A DNA stretch of 64,000 bases, taken from contig JADJCA010000027.1 in assembly GCA_016703425.1 (NCBI GenBank), forward strand, positions 100,717-164,716, given 5' to 3'. A program made the translations under genes and the position numbers. The DNA comes from Myxococcales bacterium. Lineage in GTDB: Bacteria; Myxococcota_A; Polyangia; Polyangiales; Polyangiaceae. Of the stretch, positions 50,627 to 59,500 are shown one piece after another; positions within the stretch are counted from its first letter, which is position 1, and each line of letters begins with the position of its first letter. The notes beneath the pieces are model-generated. The model worked only from the letters and a program-made list of their open reading frames with translations. It had not been told where the DNA came from and ran no database searches.

Positions 50627-51756
50627 GCCCGAAGACGCAGTCGCGCAGCGTGCGCACGCGGCGGATGTTGACGGCGGTTCGGCGGGTCATGCCCGCGCTC
50701 GTCGCGGTCTCGTCCTTGTCGCTCCTCTCGTGCACCCAAGCGGCGGTGGTCCGTGGTCGGGTGCAGGGGCTCGGCACGGTCGTCGACAACGCCGAACGCA
50801 GCGGCGCCATCCAGTGCGCACCGCGCGAGCTCGCCCTCGCCAAGGCGCACTTGCGCTTCGCCGAGGTCGACCTCGAGCAGGGAGAGCTCTCGCAGGCCGA
50901 AGCGCACCTCGCCGTGGCCGACCCGAACGCCAACGCGGCGCTCGCCATGAGCCCGCCCGACAAGTGCAGCGGCCGCGTCGAAGGCGACAAAGACGGCGAC
51001 GGCTACATCGACGCGCAAGACAAGTGCCCCGAAGTCCCCGAGACGTGGAACGGCTTCGAAGACGAAGACGGCTGCGCGGACGATCCCGACAGCGACGGCG
51101 ACGGGGTCACCGACTCCAAAGACATGTGCCTCATGGAGCCGGAAGACATCGACGGCTACCTCGACGAGGACGGCTGCCCCGAGCCCGACAACGATCTCGA
51201 CGGCATCCCGGACAACGCCGACAAGTGTCCGAAGGCTCCGGAAGACCCCGACGGTTTCGAAGACACCGACGGCTGCCCCGAGCCGGACAACGACAACGAT
51301 ACCGTCCTCGACGTCGACGATCAGTGCCCGAATCAAGCGGGCCCGCCCGGCGGCGACAAGCCCGGGTGCCCAAAGAAGTCGAGCCTCGTGGTCGTGACGG
51401 CGAAGGAGATCCGCATCACGCAGCAGATCTTCTTCGAGTTCAACAAGGCCATCATCAAGCCCCAGAGCTTCCCGATCCTCGACGCCGTGCGCGACGTGCT
51501 CGTCGACAACAACCAGATCACGCTCGAGATTCAGGGCCACACCGACAACGTGGGCCAGGCCGCCTACAACCTGAAGCTCTCGCAGTCGCGCGCCGACTCG
51601 GTCCGGCAATACCTCGTTGGCAAGGGCACGCCGCCGGCGCGCCTCACGGCGAAGGGCTACGGCATGACCCAGCCGATCGTCCCCAACAACAACGACGCGA
51701 ACCGCGCCCTCAACCGCCGCGTCCAGTTCATCCGAACCGAGTCGGGCAAGCCCTAG
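50623..51756 (+). CDS. OmpA-family lipoprotein with calcium-type repeats
   Basis: Cell-envelope protein of 377 residues. GTG 50623 overlaps the upstream stop (GTGA). The lipobox SLLSC gives Cys 37. Residues ~65-105 are DUF4398-like (ELALAKAHLRFAEVDLEQGE). Then come four Asp-rich thrombospondin type 3-like units such as DKDGDGYIDAQDKCPEVPE, likely Ca2+ binding. The C-terminal OmpA domain has IFFEFNKAIIKPQSFPILD, EIQGHTDNVGQAAYNLKLSQ and the LNRRVQF end that binds peptidoglycan. It would tether the outer membrane to the wall. Confidence 0.93.
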   Translation: MSPKTQSRSVRTRRMLTAVRRVMPALVAVSSLSLLSCTQAAVVRGRVQGLGTVVDNAERSGAIQCAPRELALAKAHLRFAEVDLEQGELSQAEAHLAVADPNANAALAMSPPDKCSGRVEGDKDGDGYIDAQDKCPEVPETWNGFEDEDGCADDPDSDGDGVTDSKDMCLMEPEDIDGYLDEDGCPEPDNDLDGIPDNADKCPKAPEDPDGFEDTDGCPEPDNDNDTVLDVDDQCPNQAGPPGGDKPGCPKKSSLVVVTAKEIRITQQIFFEFNKAIIKPQSFPILDAVRDVLVDNNQITLEIQGHTDNVGQAAYNLKLSQSRADSVRQYLVGKGTPPARLTAKGYGMTQPIVPNNNDANRALNRRVQFIRTESGKP

Positions 51757-51763
51757 ACCGGAC

Positions 51764-51791
51764 CTGATCGGCCAAGGCTGATCGGCGAAGG
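51764..51791 (+). repeat. Tandem 14-base direct repeat
   Basis: CTGATCGGCCAAGG is followed directly by CTGATCGGCGAAGG (one mismatch), starting eight bases after the OmpA-like stop codon. It could be a regulatory half-site pair for the next gene or a chance duplication. Confidence 0.8.
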
Positions 51792-51911
51792 AAGCGGCGC
51801 CGTTCGGGTGTGGCCTCCTCGGGTTCGGAGTCGGCCCGTCACAATCGGAGGGGACCGGGGATTTTGCATCCATCTGCGGCGGATTCGTTGTATGGCGAAC
51901 GCGTGCGACCT

Positions 51912-53600
51912 ATGAGGCTGCTCCCGCCGGTTTTTGCTCTCGCCGCCTTCGTCGTGAGCCTGCTTTTGACGGCTCCCGCTTTCGCTCAGGCCAGCAAGGT
52001 CGAGAAGGAAGCGCGGGCCCTTCAAAAGAAGGCCATGGAGGAGGACTACCTCGGCACCGAGTTTGCGGCTGCGGCCCAGAAGCTCGACAAAGCCATTGCC
52101 GCGTGCGGCACCGACAACAAGTGTTCGGCGCAAGCCCGAGCGCAGTTGCGGCGCGATCTCGGCGTCGTCCTCATCGGCGGCCAGATCGACAAGGACAAGG
52201 GGCAGGCGGCGTTCATCGAGGCCTTCAAGCTCGACGCGTCCATCACGCTCGACCCCGACCTCAAGACGAAGGACCTCGAAGCGGCCTTCGACGCCGCGCG
52301 CAAGAAGGCGGCGGCCGGTGGCGGCACCACGTCAGCCGGGGGCGCCACGGCGGCCGCTGGCGGCTCGGTCGCCGGCGACTTCACGCACACGCCCGTGACG
52401 GAAGGCCTCGTCCGAACCGCGGTTCCCATCTTCGTCGAGTACTCCGGCGGCGAAGGCATCGTGAAGGTGCTGGCCCGCTACAAGGGCTTCGGCATGGGCG
52501 AGTTCAAGCCGCTGCAGCTCCAGAAGGTGGGCACGGGCTGGGGCGCGATGATCCCGTGTGCCGACGTCCAGCAGGGCAACCTCCAGTATTACATCCAGGG
52601 TTTCAACGATCAGAACGACCCGGTCGCCACCGCGGGCGATCGCAACAACACGTACAAGGTCGCGATCAAGACGAAGATCGCCGGGCCGCCCGCTTCGCTC
52701 CCCGGTCAGCCCCCGCCGTCGCAGTGCGCCGACACGGGCGACTGCCCGCCGGGATTTCCTTGTCCCGGCCGCGACGGCATCAAGCCGGCCGGCGGTGGCG
52801 ATGGCGGCATCAAGCCCGAAGGCGCCGAGTGCGAAGAGAGCAGCGAGTGCAAGTCGAACGAGTGCAAGAACAGCCGCTGCACCGCGCCCGCCGAAGAGCC
52901 GGGCAAGCACAAGAAGATCTGGCTCGGTGGCGCCGTCAACTTCGGCTTCGTGCTCCTGCAGGCCGGTAGCGACGTCTGCAAGCTCGACCCCGCCAAGGGC
53001 ACGCCGCTCAACGAGCCGGCGTATTACTGCTACGTCAACGGCCAGGACTACCCGTCGCGCGTGCCGGGCAGCGATGAGAACGCCAAGCTCGAGCAGGGCA
53101 AGGCTGGCTCCATCGACGGCGGCTTCACGCCGAGCAGCGCGCGCGTGCTCTTCTCCTTCGACTACGCGCCGAAGCAGAACCTGATGATCGGTGCGCGCCT
53201 CGGCGTGGTCGCGTCGGGTGTTTACCCGGGCCAAGAGGCGCAGGTCGATGCCAAGTCCAACAACGTGCTCAAGCGCCTCCACGCGGAAGCGCGCTTCACG
53301 TACCTCTTCGGCAAAGAGCCGCTCATGCACACGACGGGCTACGTCTTCGCCGCCGGTGGCGTCTCTGAGTTCCACGGCAAGGTCGAGGTCCCGGTGGCGG
53401 AGGCGCAGGCCGGCCAAAACAAGCGCGTCGATGCGTACCTGATCGGTGGTCCGGCCTTCGTGGGCGTCGGCGGCGGTGCGCGCATCAAGCTGAGTCCGAC
53501 GGTGGGCATGCTGCTCGGGCCCCGCGTTGACTTCGCGATCGGCTACGTCGGCCTCCTTCCCGTCATCGGGCTCGAGGGCGGCATTCAGTTCGGTCTCTAG
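51912..53600 (+). CDS. Exported protein with Cys-rich knot and predicted outer-membrane barrel
   Basis: Predicted 562 residues. A signal peptide (ending TAPAFAQ) precedes a helical repeat-like domain (~25-150). A beta domain (~170-270) contains GLVRTAVPIFVEYSGGEGIV. Next comes a Gly/Pro linker with a knot of six closely spaced cysteines (ECEESSECKSNECKNSRC). The last ~200 residues alternate hydrophobic strands and end VIGLEGGIQFGL, like an outer-membrane barrel. I know similar layouts in myxobacterial hypothetical proteins but no function. ATG 51912 fits the signal peptide though no ribosome-binding site is visible. Confidence 0.8.
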   Translation: MRLLPPVFALAAFVVSLLLTAPAFAQASKVEKEARALQKKAMEEDYLGTEFAAAAQKLDKAIAACGTDNKCSAQARAQLRRDLGVVLIGGQIDKDKGQAAFIEAFKLDASITLDPDLKTKDLEAAFDAARKKAAAGGGTTSAGGATAAAGGSVAGDFTHTPVTEGLVRTAVPIFVEYSGGEGIVKVLARYKGFGMGEFKPLQLQKVGTGWGAMIPCADVQQGNLQYYIQGFNDQNDPVATAGDRNNTYKVAIKTKIAGPPASLPGQPPPSQCADTGDCPPGFPCPGRDGIKPAGGGDGGIKPEGAECEESSECKSNECKNSRCTAPAEEPGKHKKIWLGGAVNFGFVLLQAGSDVCKLDPAKGTPLNEPAYYCYVNGQDYPSRVPGSDENAKLEQGKAGSIDGGFTPSSARVLFSFDYAPKQNLMIGARLGVVASGVYPGQEAQVDAKSNNVLKRLHAEARFTYLFGKEPLMHTTGYVFAAGGVSEFHGKVEVPVAEAQAGQNKRVDAYLIGGPAFVGVGGGARIKLSPTVGMLLGPRVDFAIGYVGLLPVIGLEGGIQFGL

Positions 53601-53702
53601 GGCGACGCTCGCACCACGAGAAGCGCACCTTCGCGGGCGTGTGACGCCGTCCCAGGCTGACCGGGACTGGCTGGCGCGCGCGTTCGCCTCTAGGGTCCGG
53701 CC

Positions 53703-54917
53703 ATGGGGGAAACGAAGTCAGGCAGGCCGCGCGTCGTCGTCATTGGCGCAGGTTTCGGTGGGCTCGCGGTGGTCCAAGCGCTGCGTGGCAAGCCCGTCGA
53801 TGTCACGGTCGTCGACCGCACGAACCATCACCTGTTTCAACCGCTTCTGTATCAGGTCGCCATGGCGGGCCTCTCGCCGGCGGACATCGCTTCACCGATT
53901 CGGGGTGTGCTCTCGGAGCAAGAGAACGTGCAGGTCCTGCTCGCCGAGGTCCAGGGCATCCACCTAGCGGCGAAGAAGCTCACGACGACCGCCGGGGAGG
54001 TTCCCTTCGACACCCTCATCGTCGCGGCCGGTGCGCGAAACGAATACTTCGGGCACGCCGACTGGGCGGAGCGTGCCAAGGGCCTAAAGACGCTCGACGA
54101 TGCGCTCGACATTCGTCGGCGGGTCCTCTTGGCCTTCGAGAAGACGGAGGAGCGCCACATCACGGGCACACCGGAAGAGCGCGCGCGGCCGCCGGGCGCC
54201 GACCTCACGTTCGTGGTCATCGGCGGCGGTCCCACCGGCGTCGAGCTCGCGGGGGCCATCGCCGAGCTCGCTCGCTTCGCGCTGGCCCGCGACTTTCGCG
54301 CCATTGATCCAAAAGCTGCCCGCGTCGTGCTCATCGAGGGAGGCACGCGGGTGCTGGCGTCGTTCCCGCAGCGACTGTCCGATCGGGGCGCGGCGCAACT
54401 TGGTGAGCTTGGGGTGGAGCTTCGGACCGGGTGGCGCGTGCAACACATCGACGAGCGCGGCGTCGAGCTGACGCGCGAGTCGGTCACGGAGCGCATCGAC
54501 GCGGCCATCGTGCTTTGGGGCGCTGACGTCAGCGCTTCGCCGCTCGGCGCCGACGTCTTCGTCATCGGCGACATGGCGCTGTTCCTTCAAGACGGCGTGC
54601 CGCTCCCCGGTCTCAGTCCCGTGGCGCTCCAACAAGGTCGGTTCGTCGCTCGCACCATCGGTCGGAGGATGAAGGGCCTCGCGCCGGAGACGTTTCGGTA
54701 TGTCGACAAGGGCACCATGGCGACCATCGGGCGATCACGCGCCGTGGCGTGGAGCGGCCCCTTGCAGGTCAGCGGATTTCTCGCGTGGCTCATGTGGCTC
54801 TTCGTGCACCTGTGGTTCTTGATCACGTTTCGAAATCGCGTGGCGGTCCTGCTGACTTGGTTTTGGTCCTACGTGACCTACAAGCGCGGCGCGCGGCTCA
54901 TCACCGAACGGTCTTAG
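53703..54917 (+). CDS. ndh: Type II NADH dehydrogenase (NDH-2)
   Basis: Single-subunit flavoenzyme (404 aa) that oxidises NADH and reduces quinone without pumping protons. The FAD site is VVVIGAGFGGLAVVQAL, the quinone-side loop FQPLLYQVAMAGLSPADI, the NADH site FVVIGGGPTGVELAGAIAEL, and the C-terminal amphipathic membrane helix WLMWLFVHLWFLITF. Between SASPLG and VFVIGDMA only two residues remain where relatives have roughly 25-30, so a strand and loop appear to be missing in frame. It may be an odd functional variant or damaged. Confidence 0.9.
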   Translation: MGETKSGRPRVVVIGAGFGGLAVVQALRGKPVDVTVVDRTNHHLFQPLLYQVAMAGLSPADIASPIRGVLSEQENVQVLLAEVQGIHLAAKKLTTTAGEVPFDTLIVAAGARNEYFGHADWAERAKGLKTLDDALDIRRRVLLAFEKTEERHITGTPEERARPPGADLTFVVIGGGPTGVELAGAIAELARFALARDFRAIDPKAARVVLIEGGTRVLASFPQRLSDRGAAQLGELGVELRTGWRVQHIDERGVELTRESVTERIDAAIVLWGADVSASPLGADVFVIGDMALFLQDGVPLPGLSPVALQQGRFVARTIGRRMKGLAPETFRYVDKGTMATIGRSRAVAWSGPLQVSGFLAWLMWLFVHLWFLITFRNRVAVLLTWFWSYVTYKRGARLITERS

Positions 54918-55063
54918 GGCTTCGAGACGGTGACGTCGGCAGGTTCGAGTAGGCCCGGGACGAGCGAGGGGCCCGCTCGAACGGCGGAACCGTGGCTCGC
55001 GCACGGCGAAATCGCGATATCGTGAGACCTCGCCCGCGGGCGGGCGACATTCGAGGTTCTACG

Positions 55064-56551
55064 ATGAGCGAGATCGAGACGACGTTCGACCACGGTGCCG
55101 GCTTTGAGGCCGGTGAGACGTCAGGAAATTTGCGCCTTGGCAAGCTCGAAGCCCTCTACGAGGAGCTCTTCGCGGACGTCATCGAAGACGGTGTGATCAC
55201 CGTCGACGAGCGCGCGCAGCTCGACAAGATGGCCGACAAATTCGGCCTCGACAGGATGCGGCTCCGCAAGCTCGAAGACGCCCTTCAGGCGGCCTACGAA
55301 GCGAAACACAAGGTTCAGATCAAGGACCTCGCCGACGAGGCACCGCCGGCCGCCTCGCTGCAGCCTCTCGAACCGGCGACGGATCATCGTTCGCTCGCGC
55401 TTCAACGCCGCATCGCCTACCTCGAGGAGCGCGTAAAGGACCTCGAGCGAGAGCTGGAGACGGCGCGCGCGCAGGTCGCCGTCGACGTTGACCTCTCGGA
55501 TCTCGGCGCCGTGGCTCAGGGCCGCGTGCCCGATGACGATCCCATCGAGCTTCAGCGCATCCTTCGGCACGACCCTCGCGACGCGCAGGCGCTTCACGCG
55601 CTCTACCGCGCCTGGGAGAAGCGCGGCGAGAGCGATCGTCGACTTTGCGTCGCCCAGGTGCTCGTGCACTTGGGCGCTGCCGAGGCCCCGGAGAAGGCGT
55701 TCGCCGAAGCGCATAAGACGGAGGGGCTTATCCGCCCCTCGCTCTCGATGGGGCCCGACGCCTGGAAGCTCTTGGCGCACCCGGAGCAGGAGCCGCTCGT
55801 GGGCGAGGTCTTTGCGACGGTAGCCTCGGCGGTGCTCTTGGGGCGCATGTCCGCGTTGCGACGTGACGGCCAACTCAAGCGCTTGGACCCGCAGAAGAAG
55901 GTCGACCCGGTGCAGTCGACGGTTCAGGCGGTGCGCTGCTTCTCTTGGGCCGCGGCGATCCTGGGCATGCAGTCGCCGCCCATTTTCGTCGACCCCGACT
56001 ACGTGGGCACCGCCGAGTTCGTCCCCGCGGCTCCGCCGGCGCTGCGCTTGGGCCAAAAGCTCTTGTCGGGCCGCAAGGCGAGCGAGCTCGCGTTCCTCGC
56101 CGGCGAGCATCTCGCCGTTCACCGCATCGAACACGTCGTGAGGCTCCTGGTGCCGGGCGTGCCCGAGCTCGAGGAGATCTTCCTCGCGGCGCTCAGCATC
56201 GGCAACCCAGGTTTGCCCCTCGCGCCCAAGGTCAAGGAGCTGGTGGTGCCCGTCGCGAAAGCCATCGAGCCCATCCTTGAGCCTCAGGCGATTGACCGGC
56301 TACGAGGGCACTTTCTCCGGTTCGTCGAGGAAGGGGGACGCACGAACCTCCATCGATGGGCCGGTGCGGTTCAGAAGACATCACGACGAGCCGGGTTCCT
56401 GTTGAGCGGCGACTTGGGGGCGGCCAGTGCCGTCTGCACGCTCGAGGACGATCCGGCGAAGGTGCGAGAAGACCTGGACGACCTCCTCGCCTTCGCGACG
56501 AGCGACCGCTACACGCGCCTCCGCAAGCAAATTGGCATCGCGCTGCCGTAG
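55064..56551 (+). CDS. TerB-like domain protein of unknown function
   Basis: Protein of 495 residues. Residues ~20-70 (KLEALYEELFADVIEDGVIT and the following Asp-rich helix pair) resemble a TerB-like or EF-hand-like helical bundle. A short coiled coil (LQRRIAYLEERVKDLERELE) follows, then a TPR-like stretch (~155-215) and a large C-terminal domain with KLLSGRKASELAFLAGEHLA. No catalytic HExxH is present. Similar proteins occur in myxobacteria to my memory; function unknown. ATG 55064 is preferred over the Arg-rich upstream extension. Confidence 0.75.
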   Translation: MSEIETTFDHGAGFEAGETSGNLRLGKLEALYEELFADVIEDGVITVDERAQLDKMADKFGLDRMRLRKLEDALQAAYEAKHKVQIKDLADEAPPAASLQPLEPATDHRSLALQRRIAYLEERVKDLERELETARAQVAVDVDLSDLGAVAQGRVPDDDPIELQRILRHDPRDAQALHALYRAWEKRGESDRRLCVAQVLVHLGAAEAPEKAFAEAHKTEGLIRPSLSMGPDAWKLLAHPEQEPLVGEVFATVASAVLLGRMSALRRDGQLKRLDPQKKVDPVQSTVQAVRCFSWAAAILGMQSPPIFVDPDYVGTAEFVPAAPPALRLGQKLLSGRKASELAFLAGEHLAVHRIEHVVRLLVPGVPELEEIFLAALSIGNPGLPLAPKVKELVVPVAKAIEPILEPQAIDRLRGHFLRFVEEGGRTNLHRWAGAVQKTSRRAGFLLSGDLGAASAVCTLEDDPAKVREDLDDLLAFATSDRYTRLRKQIGIALP

Positions 56552-56569
56552 GAATTCGCCTCGCGAACC

Positions 56570-59500
56570 TCACGAAGGCGCCGGGTAACGGGAGATCGGC
56601 ACCACGTACCCTCCCAGCGGTGCCGTGTAGTCCTTCGGCGGCCAGAAGGATTCCCTGAAGAAGTGGGGCACGACGGGCGGCCTGGAATAATTCCGGAGTC
56701 TATCGAGGGCGTTGAGGCATCCGAGGTCGTCGTTGCAGCCGCCCGCGACTGGGGGCACAACGAGAATCTGGCCGATTCGCAGGCGGTTGGGATCGGCGAT
56801 GGGGTCACCATCTTCGTTCCTGATCGCACCGTAGTGTCGTGCCGATCCGTAGTACCGGCGTGAAATGCCGGAGAGCGTTTCGCCCCGCTTCACCTCATGA
56901 AGGATTCCCCTTCCGTTGGGGTCCAGCGTTCCCGTTCTCGTGGTCTGCCTGCCACCGGCGCCCGTCTTCATGAAGCCCCACGCGGGTTCGTCGTCGTCGA
57001 AGTCGTCCTCATCGAAGTCGGCCGGCTCGGGGTTCTTGTCGGCGGCGGGATCACGCCCCGTGTTCTCGTTCGACAGCGACGGGGGGGCGTCGAAGCTGCT
57101 GGCGACCATCTCGCTGAAGAACTTCTGGCCGAGCATCATGGCGATGCCGGCGGTGCCGCTGCTCTTGTAGGTGTAGTAGACGCTCGCGAGCGGGAAGACC
57201 CCGGTGACGAAGCCCTGCTTCATGTCACCGCCCTGCAATGCGGCACGACTCGTCCCTTCGAGCGCGCCGGCGAACGTGTTCCCATCGGCGGCGGCTCCCA
57301 AGCCCGCGCATACTCCTGCGATGAGCGCGGCTTTTGCGGCGACGCGTAAGCTGCCGCTGACTATCGCTGTAAACACGAAGGTCGTGACGGCGGCCTGCAC
57401 GGCGGCGGTCGCGACCGCGGCCGTGATGAAGCCACCGGTAAGGCCCGAGATCGCGGCGCCTGCGACGCCGAGCGCGGCTCCAGCAGTCATGACGATGGCC
57501 ACGACGGCGACGATGGCGACGACGACGCGGAAGATGGTCCCCCACTTCTTGTGGCCGCTGGGGTCGACGAAGGAGAGGGGATTCTGCCCGACGTAGGAGT
57601 AGCGGTTCCAGCCTTGCGTGGAGCCGGCAAACTGCGTGACCGAGTCGGGCGAGAGGAAGACGCCGAAGAGCGGATCGTAGAGCCTGGCGTTCATGTGGAC
57701 GAGGCCGAGGTCGTCGAGCATCTCGTGGCCGGTGAAGCCGCGCTGGGTGAGATCGCTCTTGAGGATGCCGCTTACGTCGTCGCCGCCGCTGGCGAAGCGA
57801 CGCTTGCCGAAGGCGTCGAAGCCGAGGCGCTGCACGACGTCGCCGGCTTCGTTGGTGACGACGGTGACGGAGCCCAGGTGGTCGGTGCCGAAGTACACGG
57901 CGCGCTCGTTCGCGGCGGCTTGCCCGACGAGGGTTACCTCCGCGACAAGACCGTGTCCCGCGCTGATGCGGTGGACCTGATCGAGGTCTGCGCCCTTCTG
58001 GACCTCTTCGTAGGCGGCGGAGACGTGCGTCGTCACCTTGCCGTTCGATTGCTCGTGGCGGAGTCGCTCGTGACTGGGGCCGTAGGACCACTGGCTGAAG
58101 GTGCCTTTGGTCGCCGACTCGACGCGGACGGGCTTGTTGAAGCTTGTCCATGAGAGCGTGCGGCCGTGGCCGGTCCGCATGTTGCCGCTCGCGTCGTAGG
58201 TGAAGGTCGCGTTGACGTCCCCGACGACGCGCGTCACGGCGTGCGGCTGCGCCCCGTCGTAGAAAAACTGCCCGAGGTCGGAGCGGAAGGCGAGGCGACC
58301 GACGGTGTCGTAGTGGTACGAGACGATCTTGCCCTGGTTGGCCTTCTCGAGGGCGGAGCCGTTGGCCGCGAGCGTCGCGGCCCTCATGCGGTTGAGCTCG
58401 TCGTAGGTGAAGGTCTCGTCGAGGCCCGTGACCAAGTCGCGGCGCGCGGTGACGTTGCCGACGAGATCGTAGCCCGTGAAGTAGCTCTGGACCGTGGGGC
58501 TGTTGCATCCGCTGGGGGCGCGTTCGGAGCGACCGTTATCCTTGTTGAAGGTGCAGCCGGTGGCGTCTTTCTGCGTCGAGGTGTCGTACGACGCCATGTC
58601 CATGGTGCACGCCGCCGGCACGCACGAGGTGCTGCCCTCCTTGTTCGGGGTCGTGATGCCGAGCACGCGGCCCGTCTTCGGATCGATGTGCCTCGTCGTC
58701 ACGAGGCCGTTGCCCGCGCGCTCAACCTTCACTTGCCCATCGGCGGTGACGTCCAAGGCGGTCCAATAAAGGGCGCCCGTCTTGGCGTTCTTGATGGAGG
58801 TCTGCACGCCGCGCGCGTCGTAGCCGTACGCGAGCACGAGCCCGCTCGGCGACGTCACCGTCTCGGGCCTCGAGAGCGCGTCGTAGGTGCTCGTGGTCGT
58901 AAACGACTTCGCAGGCGTGACGAGCGTCGTCGCCACGGGCCGGCTCTTGTCGTCGAAGGTCGTCGTGCGCGAGCTCGCGAGGGCGCCCGCCCCGGTGGCG
59001 ATGAGCTGTTCGAGACAAGTAGGCCCTTGGCGCCCACACCGACGTCGTACGTGTAGAGCGTCGTGCCCTCGGGCTCGATGCGCTTCTTCACGTGCCCCAA
59101 TTCGTCGTACTCGAAGTGCGTCGCCGCGCCGGTCGCGTCCATGACCTGTTTGACGAGCTCGCCGAAGGCGTTGTGCGTGAGCGTCACGGCGCCCAAGTCG
59201 GGGCTCGTCTCTTTGATGCGCCGACCGCGCATGTCGAAAGTCGTCGTGTGCTTGACGTCCCGCGGATCGGTGACGACCACCGCGTGGCCCTCGGCGTCGT
59301 ACGTAAACGTGATGGCGCTGCCGACCGCGTCGACGTTGCGCGCAACCCAACCGGCGGCGTTCTTGACCGGAGCGCGCGGTGCGACCAAGCGCGTCGGTGG
59401 AGACCGTGAGCAGACCGTCGTATCGAGCGCTCCAGACACCGCCATCGGCTGCCGTCGCGCGAATCACGCGCCCCAGCGCGTCGTATTCGGTCTCGCTCAA

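Noticed and set aside
57551..59056. Plus-strand frames opposite the RHS core
   Set aside because: Antisense shadows; the minus strand carries clear RHS motifs throughout.
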